A stretch of 64,000 nt of DNA from Desulfosporosinus sp. FKB (GTDB taxonomy: Bacteria > Bacillota > Desulfitobacteriia > Desulfitobacteriales > Desulfitobacteriaceae), in the NCBI RefSeq assembly GCF_002196705.1, contig NZ_NADJ01000040.1:248001-312000 (forward strand), in the 5' to 3' direction. The translations under genes were made by a program, and so were the position numbers. The notes under the pieces are model-generated. The model was not told the DNA's origin, ran no database searches, and saw only the letters and a list, made by a program, of their open reading frames with translations. Shown one piece after another: positions 44,857 through 55,247 of the stretch (the stretch's first letter is position 1; every line of letters begins with the position of its first letter).

Positions 44857-45735
44857 CTAAAATTTTCTCCACGGCCACTCCGGCTCATTAAATAATCTCA
44901 AACGCAAGATTTTCCAAATCTCTTTGAAACCCTCTTGAATACTTTCCGCACTATGGCCCAAGGCCCGTAAACAATAAACCTGTCTCTTAATTTCAGTTCC
45001 GGCGGTCAAAATCTTATAACGTTCAGAGATCTGTTCCAAAAAGCCGTCTTCATCTTCCGTGTGGCGCTGCAAAAGTTCAGCCATTACCCCCGGCAGATGC
45101 TGATCAATGGCCCAAAAGGTACCATAATGCGTATAGCCATGCATCGGGCCAAGAGAGCTGTTCCAAGTGTGTAAAAATAGAGGCAGCTTTGGCGGCTCCA
45201 GCTGAAACCGGTCACAGCAAATTAATTCACTATCCAAAAAAATCCGGGTCTGCTGATCCAGAAAATTATATTGAAAAAGCTCTTGGCGGGCAACCCGTCC
45301 AGGAGCCGTAATTTCCCAAAAAAAGGCTGATGCTTGACTGGAAATCCAGAGATTAGTGCGACTGAAAAAACATGCTTCGGCAAAGGGTATGACCACTTCC
45401 GGCATATATTCGAGTCTGGCCCCTTTCTCGACAATCAAGGTTGTTAATTGCCGGGAGAGATTTCCTTGCGGTGAGCGAAAGACCTTGGTCGCCCCTTGAC
45501 CAAAAACAACGGCCTGTGCATCCGTCTTTACCCGTACAGAAATACTGTGCTGATCTCCTTGCAGAAGGCCGGCTGCAGGATTCATAATAAAGAAAAAAGC
45601 CGCTCTCTGATCATTGGCATAGAGGGGGGCTGAAGCATGCAGCGGCATTCTTTGCCGCAGAGAGCTGATATAACTCCTACCATTTTCTTGCTGAACTTCA
45701 ATTTGAAGAATACCGTGTTTTAAGCTTGGAATCAT
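44857..45735 (-). CDS. ureD: Urease accessory protein UreD (UreH)
   Basis: About 292 residues. UreD features include [17 protein letters not shown] and [17 protein letters not shown], and FNEPEWPW at the end. It forms the UreDFG complex that delivers nickel and carbonate to the urease apoenzyme. ATG at 45735 overlaps the ureG stop, with GGAGG 10 bases upstream. It is the last gene of the urease operon. Confidence 0.9.
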   Translation of the reverse strand: MIPSLKHGILQIEVQQENGRSYISSLRQRMPLHASAPLYANDQRAAFFFIMNPAAGLLQGDQHSISVRVKTDAQAVVFGQGATKVFRSPQGNLSRQLTTLIVEKGARLEYMPEVVIPFAEACFFSRTNLWISSQASAFFWEITAPGRVARQELFQYNFLDQQTRIFLDSELICCDRFQLEPPKLPLFLHTWNSSLGPMHGYTHYGTFWAIDQHLPGVMAELLQRHTEDEDGFLEQISERYKILTAGTEIKRQVYCLRALGHSAESIQEGFKEIWKILRLRLFNEPEWPWRKF

Positions 45736-46346
45736 AAAGCGATATCCTCCATAATCACGTTTTTCCGTATCCACAATAAAACTTGATCTAAACCTTCTTC
45801 TGTTTTTAGATTGGTAAACAAGAAAGGCCGTTCACCGCGCATGCGCAGCGAATCTTGAGTCATCACTTCCAGACTGGCCCCAACATATGGAGCGAGATCT
45901 GTTTTATTGATGATCAAAAGATCGGAGCGCGTAATTCCAGGACCTCCTTTGCGGGGAATTTTTTCTCCCTGGGCCACGTCAATAATATAAATCGCCACAT
46001 CAACTAATTCCGGGCTAAAGGTCGCCGCTAAATTGTCCCCGCCGCTTTCCACAAAAATAAGTTTCACCTCTGGAAATCTTTCTTTAAGAATCTCAATCGC
46101 TTCCAGATTCATGGAGGCATCTTCCCTTATGGCTGTATGAGGACATCCTCCCGTTTCCACGCCAATGATTCGATCCGCCGGCAAAACCCCATTGCGGCAA
46201 AGGAATTCCGCGTCTTCTTTAGTAAATATGTCATTGGTTATCACAGCAACACTATAATCCGCTGCCAAATAGCGAGTTAGTTTCTCTACAAGGGCCGTTT
46301 TGCCTGACCCCACAGGTCCCCCTACTCCAATACGAATCGGCCACAT
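45732..46346 (-). CDS. ureG: Urease accessory GTPase UreG
   Basis: About 204 residues. P-loop [24 protein letters not shown] near the metal-binding Cys-Pro-His, [17 protein letters not shown], and [10 protein letters not shown] (NKxD) are the UreG signature. GTP hydrolysis drives nickel insertion. AAAAGGAGG precedes the ATG. It overlaps ureD by 4 bases. Confidence 0.95.
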   Translation of the reverse strand: MWPIRIGVGGPVGSGKTALVEKLTRYLAADYSVAVITNDIFTKEDAEFLCRNGVLPADRIIGVETGGCPHTAIREDASMNLEAIEILKERFPEVKLIFVESGGDNLAATFSPELVDVAIYIIDVAQGEKIPRKGGPGITRSDLLIINKTDLAPYVGASLEVMTQDSLRMRGERPFLFTNLKTEEGLDQVLLWIRKNVIMEDIAL

Positions 46347-46393
46347 AGCGAAATCCTCCTTTTATCCAGTTTTTTTAGAAAGCTCTTAAAGGC

Positions 46394-47074
46394 CTAAGAC
46401 ATAAAAATCCGGGAATATAATTGTTCATGAGCCATAGCGGCCCAATCGAAGGCCGGTGCACTGCCGCCCCAATCTTTTTCCGTAGCGGCAGCTGCCCACT
46501 GGATGCAAGTATTGAGCAAGGGTTGAAGCTGCGCAAGCACCTGCTGTCCGCTTGTTTGTCCCAACGGGACAGCCCGCACAGCGTTAGCAATCAGAGATGC
46601 TGTACTCATATGTGCAAAAGCAGCCAGCAGCAAGGGTAATTCGATTTTAGCGCTGGCTCCATAATGTCCCAGAATAATAGCATGATGACCAAAGGGGAAA
46701 CTTAGGTCAACAGAGTAATCAGCATCAATTTCCGCAAGTAATTGGCGCAGCCTCTTCCCCATCTTGTGACTGCCTGCACGGCTTTCCGAGGGCAATTTCA
46801 GAGCATTTAACCGCCTGTCTAATAAAGCAAGCCGCTGCCTGTCAGATTGCCGGGCAGCATCCCAAGCAAGTTTTACCGCGAGTAAATCTGTAGGCCGCCA
46901 AGTGTAATATAGAAAGGTCCGCATAAAGCGGTTTAATTCTTCCTTGCTATTAATGTCCCCGCGCTGAATCAAAGTTTCCATTCCGAAAGATTGGGTAAAC
47001 CCTCCTGAAGGAAAGGAGGAATCCGCCAGCTGCATCAAGCGCAGTCCTTTTTCCAAAGAAAATATGTCCATCAT
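46394..47074 (-). CDS. ureF: Urease accessory protein UreF
   Basis: About 226 residues, helical. LMQLADSSFPSGGFTQSFGMETLIQRGDI near the N-terminus is the UreF signature. It acts as the GTPase-modulating partner in the UreDFG assembly complex. It overlaps ureE by 4 bases and ends 47 bases before ureG. Confidence 0.92.
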   Translation of the reverse strand: MMDIFSLEKGLRLMQLADSSFPSGGFTQSFGMETLIQRGDINSKEELNRFMRTFLYYTWRPTDLLAVKLAWDAARQSDRQRLALLDRRLNALKLPSESRAGSHKMGKRLRQLLAEIDADYSVDLSFPFGHHAIILGHYGASAKIELPLLLAAFAHMSTASLIANAVRAVPLGQTSGQQVLAQLQPLLNTCIQWAAAATEKDWGGSAPAFDWAAMAHEQLYSRIFMS

Positions 47075-47502
47075 GGTGCGAAAACCCGGTTCTCTTTAAC
47101 TGGGGACAAACCCAGCTTAATCAGCTGTTCGAAGAGTACCGAATTATAAGGGGTCAGCAAAGCATCGCTCTTAACCTCGATGGGGGCATGCATATTGCCG
47201 ATGGCATGGGCAGCCAAACCCATTTCCTTCATATTCAGGACCGGAACATGCAAGACAGCTTCTTCCTTTACCCTTACAACAATGACGTGGTTATCTTCCC
47301 GGTGAAGAATATCCCCAGAATGCAGATGCCCGCTCTCCAGTTGGATTCCTATATCCCGGCCCACATCCGATATCTTGCGCAGAATTCTCTTCTGAAGTTC
47401 ATCCCAGGAAAGGAAGACCTGTTCAACGGTTAAAGCCTCTTTTTCAGGCTGCTGATCTTCTTCCAAGTCTCTCAGCTTACCTACCACTTTCGTAACTATC
47501 AT
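47071..47502 (-). CDS. ureE: Urease accessory nickel chaperone UreE
   Basis: About 143 residues. The central GDILHREDNHVIVVRVKEEAVL and HAIGNMHAPIEV contain the conserved His used for nickel binding. It lacks the His-rich C-terminal tail of Klebsiella UreE, ending near NRVFAP, like many Gram-positive forms, so it binds fewer nickel ions. It overlaps ureF by 4 bases. Confidence 0.9.
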   Translation of the reverse strand: MIVTKVVGKLRDLEEDQQPEKEALTVEQVFLSWDELQKRILRKISDVGRDIGIQLESGHLHSGDILHREDNHVIVVRVKEEAVLHVPVLNMKEMGLAAHAIGNMHAPIEVKSDALLTPYNSVLFEQLIKLGLSPVKENRVFAP

Positions 47503-47523
47503 CAGCTTAAACTCCCTCCCATC

Positions 47524-49230
47524 CTAAAACATAAAGTAGCGCTGAGCCAGAGGCAGGACTTCAAGGGGTTCACAAGTCAGGTTCTCTCCGTCGGCAGTCA
47601 CTTGATACGTTTCAGGGTCCACTGATATCTGCGGTGTCGCCGAGTTATGCTTCATATCGGCCTTGCCAATATTGCGGCAGTTCTTCACCGGAACAAGCTG
47701 TTTGGCCAGTTTTAACTCTCTGGCCAGTTTTTCTGAATCCGCTGCCCGAGATATAAACGTTAAGGAACAGGCGGCGATTGCTTGCCCAAAAGAAGCAAAC
47801 ATCGGCCGTTGGATCACCGGCTGAGGTGTGGGAATGGAAGCATTGGCATCGCCCATAGCGGCATACATAATAAATCCGCCCTTGATCACCATACTTGGTT
47901 TTACCCCAAAAAACTTCGGATTCCAAAGTACCAGGTCCGCTAATTTACCCTTTTCAACCGAGCCTACCAGATGACTGATTCCGTGGGTGAGGGCGGGATT
48001 AATGGTGTATTTGCTAATATAGCGTTTTATCCGGTTGTTATCATTCTCTCCGCTCTCAGATTCTAAAAAACCCCTCTGCAGCTTCATCTTATGGGCCGTT
48101 TGCCAGGTTCTGATGATCACTTCGCCAACCCGCCCCATGGCCTGAGAATCTGAAGACATCATGGAAATGACACCCAGATCATGTAAAATATCCTCGGCAG
48201 CAATGGTTTCCGGCCGGATGCGGGAATCAGCAAAAGCGATATCTTCCGGAACTCGTTTATCGAGATGATGGCATACCATGAGCATATCGAGATGTTCTTC
48301 CAGGGTATTCACCGAAAACGGCCGGGTAGGATTTGTTGAAGATGGCAGGACATTAGGCAACGAGGCTACTTTAATGATATCCGGAGCATGGCCTCCTCCC
48401 GCTCCCTCGGTATGAAAGGTATGGATCGTACGCCCGCCAATGGCAGCAATGGTATCTTCGACAAATCCGGCTTCATTCAGGGTATCCGTATGAATAGCGA
48501 CCTGAATATCATAGTCATCGGCAACTTTCAGGCAGCAATCAATAGCGGCAGGTGTTGATCCCCAGTCCTCGTGCAGTTTGAGGCCCATGGCCCCGGCGTT
48601 TACTTGGGCTATCAAAGGTTCGGGCAGCGAATTATTCCCTTTCCCGAAAAATCCCATATTAATTGGAAAGGCTTCAGCAGCCTGCAGCATCCGGTACATA
48701 TTCCATTCCCCCGGCGTACAGGTCGTAGCATTCGTTCCGGCTGCCGGGCCGGTCCCGCCTCCTAGCATGGTTGTAACGCCGGAAGCAATGGCCGTTTCAA
48801 CTTGCTGCGGAGAAATAAAATGAATATGGCTGTCAATTCCGCCTGCCGTAACGATAGAGTTTTCTCCGGCAATCACCTCGGTCCCAGCCCCAATCGGCAG
48901 GTTAACTCCAGCCATTGTTTTAGGATTTCCTGCACGGCCCAAGCCATAAATCCGACCTTTCTTAATCCCAATGTCAGCCTTGATAATACCCCAATGGTCG
49001 ATAACTACGGCATTGGTGATAACTACGTCCATAGCCTCGTTCAAGGCTTGAGGGTCCTGACCCATCCCATCGCGAATAACCTTCCCACCGCCAAATTTGG
49101 CTTCATCACCGGGGCTGGTCAAATCATCTTCTACTTCCAACCACAATTCCGTATCTGCCAAACGAATTTTATCGCCAGTGGTTGGTCCATACATATCGGC
49201 ATGCTGACGGCGGGTCATATTCAATGTCAC
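47524..49230 (-). CDS. ureC: Urease alpha (catalytic) subunit
   Basis: About 568 residues. All active-site pieces are visible: [11 protein letters not shown] (His pair), [10 protein letters not shown] (carbamylated Lys), [10 protein letters not shown] and [15 protein letters not shown] (nickel His), the flap [13 protein letters not shown] (Cys-His-His) and [11 protein letters not shown] (nickel Asp). It hydrolyses urea to ammonia and carbamate in the cytosol. A GTG at 49230 has GAGGAGG 9 bases upstream and gives the usual length; an upstream start at 49248 is less likely. Confidence 0.97.
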   Translation of the reverse strand: MTLNMTRRQHADMYGPTTGDKIRLADTELWLEVEDDLTSPGDEAKFGGGKVIRDGMGQDPQALNEAMDVVITNAVVIDHWGIIKADIGIKKGRIYGLGRAGNPKTMAGVNLPIGAGTEVIAGENSIVTAGGIDSHIHFISPQQVETAIASGVTTMLGGGTGPAAGTNATTCTPGEWNMYRMLQAAEAFPINMGFFGKGNNSLPEPLIAQVNAGAMGLKLHEDWGSTPAAIDCCLKVADDYDIQVAIHTDTLNEAGFVEDTIAAIGGRTIHTFHTEGAGGGHAPDIIKVASLPNVLPSSTNPTRPFSVNTLEEHLDMLMVCHHLDKRVPEDIAFADSRIRPETIAAEDILHDLGVISMMSSDSQAMGRVGEVIIRTWQTAHKMKLQRGFLESESGENDNNRIKRYISKYTINPALTHGISHLVGSVEKGKLADLVLWNPKFFGVKPSMVIKGGFIMYAAMGDANASIPTPQPVIQRPMFASFGQAIAACSLTFISRAADSEKLARELKLAKQLVPVKNCRNIGKADMKHNSATPQISVDPETYQVTADGENLTCEPLEVLPLAQRYFMF

Positions 49231-49270
49231 AGTTTCATTCCTCCTCACATTCTCAAGCAGGTCCTAACCA

Positions 49271-49624
49271 TCACCTTATAAACCCTTGTTCTTTGGCCCG
49301 CTCTATACATGCTGACTTGTCCATACAGCCGGAACTTAAGTTATTAGCTCCCAACCAAGGCCCTTTACCCGAAAATTGAACAAGGTTTACCTTGCGGCTT
49401 TCCCCGGGTTCAAAGCGAACTGCAGTCCCGGAAGGAATATTTAAACGCATACCCCAGGCTAAGGCCCGCGCAAAAATTAAATACCTGTTTACTTCAAAAA
49501 AATGAAAATGCGATCCCACCTGAATGGGCCGGTCCCCGGCATTCTCAACGACCAGGGTTTCTGTTTTCAAACCTTGATTGGCCTCGATAATGCCTTTGGC
49601 CAATTTAACCTCTCCCGGTATCAT
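49271..49624 (-). CDS. ureB: Urease beta subunit
   Basis: About 117 residues: PGEVKLAKG at the N-terminus, [11 protein letters not shown] and [24 protein letters not shown] are the UreB hallmarks. Separate alpha, beta and gamma genes follow the bacterial (Klebsiella, Sporosarcina) arrangement. ATG at 49624 has AAAGGAGG 9 bases upstream. Confidence 0.95.
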   Translation of the reverse strand: MIPGEVKLAKGIIEANQGLKTETLVVENAGDRPIQVGSHFHFFEVNRYLIFARALAWGMRLNIPSGTAVRFEPGESRKVNLVQFSGKGPWLGANNLSSGCMDKSACIERAKEQGFIR

Positions 49625-49681
49625 TAACATTTACCTCCTTTAGCCAAAAACCTGGTCTCATCTTCAAACCCAAACCTGAAT

Positions 49682-49984
49682 CTAAAGGATCGGATGATGA
49701 ACGGTCACCAATTTCGTCCCGTCGGGAAACGTTCCCTCAACCTGAATTTCCTCAATCATTTCCGGAACCCCTTCCATAACCTGATCACGACTTAAGATCT
49801 TTAGCCCCAGTTCCATGAGCTGGGCGACGCTATAACCCTCCCGAATTCGTTCCAAGAGTTCGGCGCTGATCAAGGACACGGCTTCCGGATAATTCAATTT
49901 TAGGCCCCGGTTTAAGCGGTCACGCGCCACCTGTCCTGCAGTATAAATTAATAATTTATCTTTTTCGGCCGGACTAAGATGCAT
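49682..49984 (-). CDS. ureA: Urease gamma subunit
   Basis: About 100 residues, standard UreA length. [20 protein letters not shown] at the start, [11 protein letters not shown], and [18 protein letters not shown] at the end match the family closely. It follows urtE by 27 bases, so uptake and hydrolysis genes are probably one transcript. Confidence 0.95.
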   Translation of the reverse strand: MHLSPAEKDKLLIYTAGQVARDRLNRGLKLNYPEAVSLISAELLERIREGYSVAQLMELGLKILSRDQVMEGVPEMIEEIQVEGTFPDGTKLVTVHHPIL

Positions 49985-50011
49985 CCCCTAACCCCCTTTC
50001 CTGATCCGAAT

Positions 50012-50704
50012 TTAAATGGCCAGGAGTCTCTGAATCTCCTCTTTATTGATTTCCCGAGTGAAACCTTTGGCCACGATGCGTCCTTTTTCCATGACGTAAT
50101 AATAGTCAGAAACCTCCACGGCAAAGTCCAGATACTGCTCGACAATCAAGATCGTTAAGTTCTCATCCTGTTTCAATTGTTTAATGACCCGGCCGATTTC
50201 CTGGATCACAGAAGGCTGAATTCCTTCCGTTGGTTCATCGAGGATCAGTAATTTTGGCTTAGCTACCAAGGCCCGGGCAATCGCCAGCTGCTGCTGCTGC
50301 CCCCCGCTTAAGTCTCCCCCTTTTCGTTGCAGCATTGTTTTTAAAACCGGAAACAAGTCGTAAATCTTTTCATCAATACTTCCCTTGCCGCCAAGGGCCT
50401 CAAGACCAAGCAATAGATTTTCCTGAACCGATAACTGGGGAAAAATATCCCTCCCTTGAGGGACATAACTAATCCCTTGCCTCACTCTAAAATACGTAGG
50501 TTTCGCAATAATTTCCTGTCCGTTAAACTTAATGCTTCCCTTAGGGGTACGAACCAAGCCCATAATACTTTTTAAGAAAGTCGTCTTGCCCACCCCGTTG
50601 CGTCCGAGAAGGCAGACCACCTGCCCTTTAGGAACCTGCACATTTAAATGATTTAGGATGATGCTTTCTTCATAATTGGCCTCTAGTTTTGTTACATCAA
50701 GCAT
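50012..50704 (-). CDS. urtE: Urea ABC transporter ATPase UrtE
   Basis: About 230 residues, LivF-like. Walker A GRNGVGKTTFLKS, signature LSGGQQQQLAIAR, Walker B LLILDEPTEGIQPSVI, which is a typical UrtE Walker B extension. It overlaps urtD by 13 bases. It lies last in urtABCDE, directly before ureA. Confidence 0.92.
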   Translation of the reverse strand: MLDVTKLEANYEESIILNHLNVQVPKGQVVCLLGRNGVGKTTFLKSIMGLVRTPKGSIKFNGQEIIAKPTYFRVRQGISYVPQGRDIFPQLSVQENLLLGLEALGGKGSIDEKIYDLFPVLKTMLQRKGGDLSGGQQQQLAIARALVAKPKLLILDEPTEGIQPSVIQEIGRVIKQLKQDENLTILIVEQYLDFAVEVSDYYYVMEKGRIVAKGFTREINKEEIQRLLAI

Positions 50705-51453
50705 TCGCCTTCTCCACCCCGTCCAAGGTATACATCGATTACCTTTTGATTGCTTTGAACCTCAGAGACACTTCCCTCATCCAATATGGCCCCTTCATGC
50801 AGGACCGTAACCTTAGTGGCATAATCTCGGACAAATTCCATATCGTGTTCCACTACGATGATGGTACAATTTTGAGCTATTTTTTCCAAAAGTTTCCCGG
50901 TGGCATCCGTTTCGGAACGGCCCATACCGGCAACCGGTTCATCTAAAAGCATAAGCTTGGGCTCCTGGGCCAGAAGCATGCCAATCTCCAGCCACTGTTT
51001 TTCCCCGTGAGATAAGGCCTTAGGGGTGTTCAAGCGTTTTTTATATAAACCGATTGTCACTAAGATCTCTTCAATTCTCTCGTGTTGCTCTTTGTTCAGT
51101 TTGTGAAAAACAGACGAATATAACGACCTGTCTTTGACCACCGCAAGTTCCATATTTTCGTAAACGCTCATGTGCGTAAATACGGAAGGCACCTGAAACT
51201 TTCTGCCTATGCCGATATTAACAATCTCGTGTTCCGAATAGCGAGTAACGTCCAGATTGCCGGAAAACAAAACTTGTCCGGATTGAGGCTTAACCCGCCC
51301 ACAAATGGCATCGAGCAACGTTGTTTTGCCGGCGCCGTTGGGTCCGATAAAAAAACGAATCTCACCTTTCTCAACCTCTGTCTTAACATGATTTACAGCC
51401 CTGAATCCGTTAAAACTGACCGTTAAATTATCAATTTGCAAAATGGAATCCAT
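50692..51453 (-). CDS. urtD: Urea ABC transporter ATPase UrtD
   Basis: About 253 residues, LivG-like. Walker A GPNGAGKTTLLDAICG, signature LSHGEKQWLEIGM, Walker B LMLLDEPVAGM. The LSHGEKQWLEIGM form is characteristic of UrtD. ATG at 51453 follows GGCGGTGGGG. Confidence 0.92.
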   Translation of the reverse strand: MDSILQIDNLTVSFNGFRAVNHVKTEVEKGEIRFFIGPNGAGKTTLLDAICGRVKPQSGQVLFSGNLDVTRYSEHEIVNIGIGRKFQVPSVFTHMSVYENMELAVVKDRSLYSSVFHKLNKEQHERIEEILVTIGLYKKRLNTPKALSHGEKQWLEIGMLLAQEPKLMLLDEPVAGMGRSETDATGKLLEKIAQNCTIIVVEHDMEFVRDYATKVTVLHEGAILDEGSVSEVQSNQKVIDVYLGRGGEGECLM

Positions 51454-51488
51454 GTCCCCACCGCCTTTCAATTCTGTTGTTCTGCGGG

Positions 51489-52598
51489 TTAAGCCGCTTT
51501 ATCGGTACTTAGGTGCTCGGTATGGTTAGGGGTTTGCTTAAATTTCCGAGCCATTTCTTTGACCAGCCCAACAATCCCCTGGGGCATTAACAAGACAACA
51601 AGGACAAAGGCTAAACCAATGAAGTACGACCAGACATCCGGAAAGCTGTCACTGATTCCGCTTTTCAAAGCATTGACCAAAATTGCCCCAATCACAGCGC
51701 CGATCAGTGTTCCGCGGCCGCCAATTGCCACCCAGATAACCATTTCAATCGAAGGCACTATCCCCATTTCCGCCGGAGAAATAATACCGACCTGAGGCAC
51801 AAAGACAGCACCGGCAAGACCGGCAATGGCCGCAGACAAACAATAGACAAAAATTTTATAGGTAGCCGGATTATACCCCGAGAACCTTACCCGGTTTTCC
51901 CCGTCCCGGATGGCGACAAGGATCCTGCCGATTCTTCGTTTAACTAAAAAGTTGCAGAAGAGATAAGTCACAACAAGAAGAGCTAAGGAAATGTAATATA
52001 AAATAAGCTTTGTGGTATCGCTTGACAAAGAAAAACCCATGATGCTCCTGTAGTTTGTCAGACCGTTTGTTCCGCCGGTGTAAGCCTGTTGGCCAACAAA
52101 GAGCACACTAAAAATAATAGCCAAAGCTTGAGATAAGATAGAGAAATAAACTCCCCGAATACGATTCTTAAAGGTAAAAAAACCAATTACGAAAGCCAAC
52201 CCAGTTGGAATCAAGATGGCCATGGCGAAGGCCAAAGCGCTGTTAGTAAAGGGTTTCCAAAACCAGGGGAGAGATTCCAAGCCGCTCCAGGACATAAAAT
52301 CCGGCAGTTTCCCTTGGGCGGCTTCTAATTTGAGGTACATGGCCATACAATATGCTCCAAGTCCAAAGAAAACGCCATGTCCAAGACTGAGAATACCGGT
52401 AAATCCCCAAATCAAATCTAAACCAATTGCCAAAATAGCATACGCTATAAATTTTCCCAGTAGATTGATTCTAAAAATTGATAAAAATAAGGGAGCGAAT
52501 ACTAAAAGTAAAATAAGGAAAGCGAACACAAGCAACTCTTTAGATTTTATTAAACGTCGAAAATCAAATTGCGAATTTCGATCATTGGCCTCAGTCAT
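51489..52598 (-). CDS. urtC: Urea ABC transporter permease UrtC
   Basis: About 369 residues, LivM-like, with about nine helices and a conserved loop (GYNPATYKIFVYCLSAAIAGLAGAVF). IISPAEMGIVPSIEMVIWVAIGGRGTLIGA is typical of UrtC. ATG at 52598 has AAAGGGGG 6 bases upstream. It lies between urtB and urtD. Confidence 0.92.
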   Translation of the reverse strand: MTEANDRNSQFDFRRLIKSKELLVFAFLILLLVFAPLFLSIFRINLLGKFIAYAILAIGLDLIWGFTGILSLGHGVFFGLGAYCMAMYLKLEAAQGKLPDFMSWSGLESLPWFWKPFTNSALAFAMAILIPTGLAFVIGFFTFKNRIRGVYFSILSQALAIIFSVLFVGQQAYTGGTNGLTNYRSIMGFSLSSDTTKLILYYISLALLVVTYLFCNFLVKRRIGRILVAIRDGENRVRFSGYNPATYKIFVYCLSAAIAGLAGAVFVPQVGIISPAEMGIVPSIEMVIWVAIGGRGTLIGAVIGAILVNALKSGISDSFPDVWSYFIGLAFVLVVLLMPQGIVGLVKEMARKFKQTPNHTEHLSTDKAA

Positions 52599-52627
52599 TG
52601 TCATCCCCCTTTCCATCAGCAGCATCC

Positions 52628-53533
52628 TTAGTCATCTAAAGAACGGCTGCTGATATTGAACAACCCATTAGGCCTCCACTGTAATAAGGTAATAATTAAG
52701 ATAAAGACCAGGACCTTACCCAGAGAAGCATTAGTCAAAAATTCAAGGGTCGTGTTCGCCGTCCCGATTAAAAGCCCCCCCGCCGCTGTTCCCACGAGGG
52801 TTCCTACTCCGCCCAGAACAACAACCATAAAGGTATCGACAATATAATTCGTCCCTAAGGTCGACCCTATGGAACCGAGCAGGGTTAAAGCACAGCCGGC
52901 AATTCCGGCAAACCCTGAACCAATAGCAAAAGTGTAAGCGTCCACTCTGCGAGTATTGATCCCCATACTCTCGGCCATTTCCCGGTTCTGCATGACTGCC
53001 CGGATTCTTCGTCCGGTTTTGCTTTTGTAAAGCAGGAGAAACATGCTGAGCAGACAAACAATGACCAAAACGATAATAAACAGCCGCTTATAAGGCAATT
53101 GCAGCCCTTGACTTAGAACAAGTCCGCCGTCCAGCCAGGCCGGACTTTTCACATCAACATTCGGTGCGCCAAAAATATTGCGGGCCAGCTGCTGAAGCAC
53201 CAAGCTAACACCCCAGGTTGCCAGCAAACTGTCCAGCGGTCTATTGTAAAGGTGCCGTATAACTGTACGTTCCAGGACAAAGCCGACAAGACCGGAAACG
53301 ATAAACGACGCAGGAATAGCCAAGATAAAGTAGAGTCCGAATAAGCTTTTAGGCAAATGCAGGAATTGATTCTGCATGAGATACGTTACATAGGCACCTA
53401 TCATAATGAACTCACCATGGGCCATGTTGATGATTTTCATCAAACCAAACGTAATGGCTAGACCCAGTGCGGCTAATATAAGAATAGAGCTGACGCTGAT
53501 TCCATTAAAAATTTGCAGGAGATAAGTTCCCAT
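52628..53533 (-). CDS. urtB: Urea ABC transporter permease UrtB
   Basis: About 301 residues, LivH-like, with eight or so helices. AALGLAITFGLMKIINMAHGEFIMIGAY at the N-terminus and INTRRVDAYTFAIGSGFAGIAGCALTLLGSIGSTLG are UrtB features. GGTGGTGGAAG precedes the ATG. A hairpin and 207 bases separate it from urtA. Confidence 0.92.
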   Translation of the reverse strand: MGTYLLQIFNGISVSSILILAALGLAITFGLMKIINMAHGEFIMIGAYVTYLMQNQFLHLPKSLFGLYFILAIPASFIVSGLVGFVLERTVIRHLYNRPLDSLLATWGVSLVLQQLARNIFGAPNVDVKSPAWLDGGLVLSQGLQLPYKRLFIIVLVIVCLLSMFLLLYKSKTGRRIRAVMQNREMAESMGINTRRVDAYTFAIGSGFAGIAGCALTLLGSIGSTLGTNYIVDTFMVVVLGGVGTLVGTAAGGLLIGTANTTLEFLTNASLGKVLVFILIITLLQWRPNGLFNISSRSLDD

Positions 53534-53666
53534 TCTTCCACCACCTTTTCCATCGCTTTTTCAAGGCAGAAAGTATAAGTCCAACTAGACGTTCGCCCTC
53601 ACCAGAGACTCACAAGCGCGAAGGCAGTGTCTTCGGACGCCTGCCAAGTTTTCTTTATAAGGCTGG

Positions 53667-53706
53667 GGTTTAACGGCGGAAGGCAATAAGCCTGCACCGT
53701 TAAACC
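53667..53706 (-). terminator. Attenuating hairpin between urtA and urtB
   Basis: GGTTTAACGG pairs with CCGTTAAACC, with an inner AGGC/GCCT stem. On the minus strand a short T-poor sequence follows. It probably lowers permease expression relative to the binding protein. Confidence 0.55.
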
Positions 53707-53740
53707 AACATTTAAACCATCATTAAGAACATGAATTCTT

Positions 53741-55003
53741 CTAATTGCTGAGTCCTTTAGCCCAAGGGTAGGATTTTAGATAAGGATCAGGTTTGACCGC
53801 CTTGCCGGTGCTCCAAATCTCCTTAATCGAGCCATCGGCGGCAACCTCACCAATTCTGACCGTTTTCCAAAGGTGTTGATTTTCACCCTCGATTTTAACC
53901 TGGCCTTCCGGTGCCTGGAACTCAATTCCTTTGGCAGCCTGCCGGACCTTATCCACATCGGTGGAGCCTGCTTTCTTGACAGCTGCTGCCCATAAATATA
54001 CGGCATCATAACCTGCTTCAATCGGATCATCAGTTACACGGTCAGCCCCATATTTGGCTTGGTATTTCTTCACAAATTCTTTATTCTCCGGGGTATCGGT
54101 TGTTTGATAGTAGTTCCAGGATACCAATTGCCCGGCCATGTTGGCGGCGCCAATACCACGGACTTCTTCCTCAGCGACACTTACTGAAAGGGTTGTCAGG
54201 TCTTTAGAAGTGATCCCCGCATCCTTAAGCTGCTTAAAGAACGCAACGTTGCTGTCGCCATTCAAAGTATTGAAAACAACATCTGGTTTTGTGGCTTTAA
54301 TTTTGTTGATGATGGTACTATAGTCGGTAAACCCAAGTGGTGTGTATTCTTCATCAACCACTTCGCCGCCTAAATCTTTAAGCTGGGCTTTAATAATCTT
54401 GTTGGCGGTTCTGGGGAATACATAATCCGATCCCAGCAGGAAGAATTTCTTGCCTTTATTTTTGAACAACCACTCTACCGCCGGAACGATCTGCTGATTA
54501 GGCGCAGCCCCGGTGTAGAAAATATTGGGGGATGATTCCATCCCTTCATATTGAACCGGATACCAAAGTAAGCCATTGTTTTCTTCGAATACAGGCAATA
54601 CTGCTTTGCGGCTGGCCGAGGTCCAGCAGCCGAAGACAGTCGCCACCTTGTCTTGCTGCAACAGTTTCTTGGCCTTTTCAGCGAAAGTAGGCCAGTCTGA
54701 AGCGCCGTCTTCCACCACCGGCTCGATTTTTTTGCCTAATACTCCACCCGCCGCGTTAATCTCATCAATCGCCATCATTTCCGCATCTTTGACCGACACT
54801 TCACTAATAGCCATCGTTCCGCTTAAGGAATGAAGAATTCCAACTTTAATTGTGTTACCTGAAGTGTTCCCTGAACTTGTAGTTGCCGCCGGTTGACTAG
54901 TCTGAGCGGCTCCACAGCCTGTTAGCAGTAATCCGGCAACAAGTGTCAGGGAAATTACTCCCGTTAGGCGTTTTTTTAGTTGCGTCGCTAAAATCTTTTT
55001 CAT
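53741..55003 (-). CDS. urtA: Urea-binding lipoprotein UrtA
   Basis: About 420 residues. A lipoprotein signal ([16 protein letters not shown]) gives a lipobox Cys near residue 30. The binding fold shows [35 protein letters not shown] and [36 protein letters not shown], close to UrtA. It captures urea (or related short amides, as in FmdD) outside the cell. ATG at 55003 has GGGGAGG 9 bases upstream. It starts the urt-ure series. Confidence 0.93.
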   Translation of the reverse strand: MKKILATQLKKRLTGVISLTLVAGLLLTGCGAAQTSQPAATTSSGNTSGNTIKVGILHSLSGTMAISEVSVKDAEMMAIDEINAAGGVLGKKIEPVVEDGASDWPTFAEKAKKLLQQDKVATVFGCWTSASRKAVLPVFEENNGLLWYPVQYEGMESSPNIFYTGAAPNQQIVPAVEWLFKNKGKKFFLLGSDYVFPRTANKIIKAQLKDLGGEVVDEEYTPLGFTDYSTIINKIKATKPDVVFNTLNGDSNVAFFKQLKDAGITSKDLTTLSVSVAEEEVRGIGAANMAGQLVSWNYYQTTDTPENKEFVKKYQAKYGADRVTDDPIEAGYDAVYLWAAAVKKAGSTDVDKVRQAAKGIEFQAPEGQVKIEGENQHLWKTVRIGEVAADGSIKEIWSTGKAVKPDPYLKSYPWAKGLSN

Positions 55004-55089
55004 ATCTTCCATCCTCCCCTTGAGCTAAGACAGCATGATTGGCCGCGATCAATGCTGAAGAGTTGCGATAGCGCTATCGAACCAAGCAA

Positions 55090-55154
55090 AAAGGCGCTGT
55101 AAAAAATGTTTTCTCTACCTCGTAAGGTACAGAACATTTATTCTCAGCGCCTTT
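55090..55154 (-). terminator. Long hairpin between the response-regulator gene and urtA
   Basis: AAAGGCGCTG pairs perfectly with CAGCGCCTTT, and inner arms AATGTT/AACATT and ACCT/AGGT extend it to a long rod. On the minus strand CTTTTTGC follows. It ends about 95 bases after the regulator stop and 87 before urtA, so it is either that gene's terminator or an attenuator in the urtA leader. Confidence 0.6.
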
Positions 55155-55247
55155 GCCAGTTAAACTATATTCATTTTTGCATTTATCCAAGAGAAATCAA
55201 ACCTTACAAAACAGCTTTTTTTACCCTAAAAAAACGGTTAAAAAATT

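Noticed and set aside
46360-46390. Possible element tail TTATCCAGTTTTTTTAG near ureF-ureG
   Set aside because: It resembles the element's right-end tail for only about 12 bases, with no hairpin arm next to it; probably chance.
55013-55247. Guanidine or glutamine riboswitch before urtA
   Set aside because: I could not find the conserved core sequences of either; only a long hairpin is supported.
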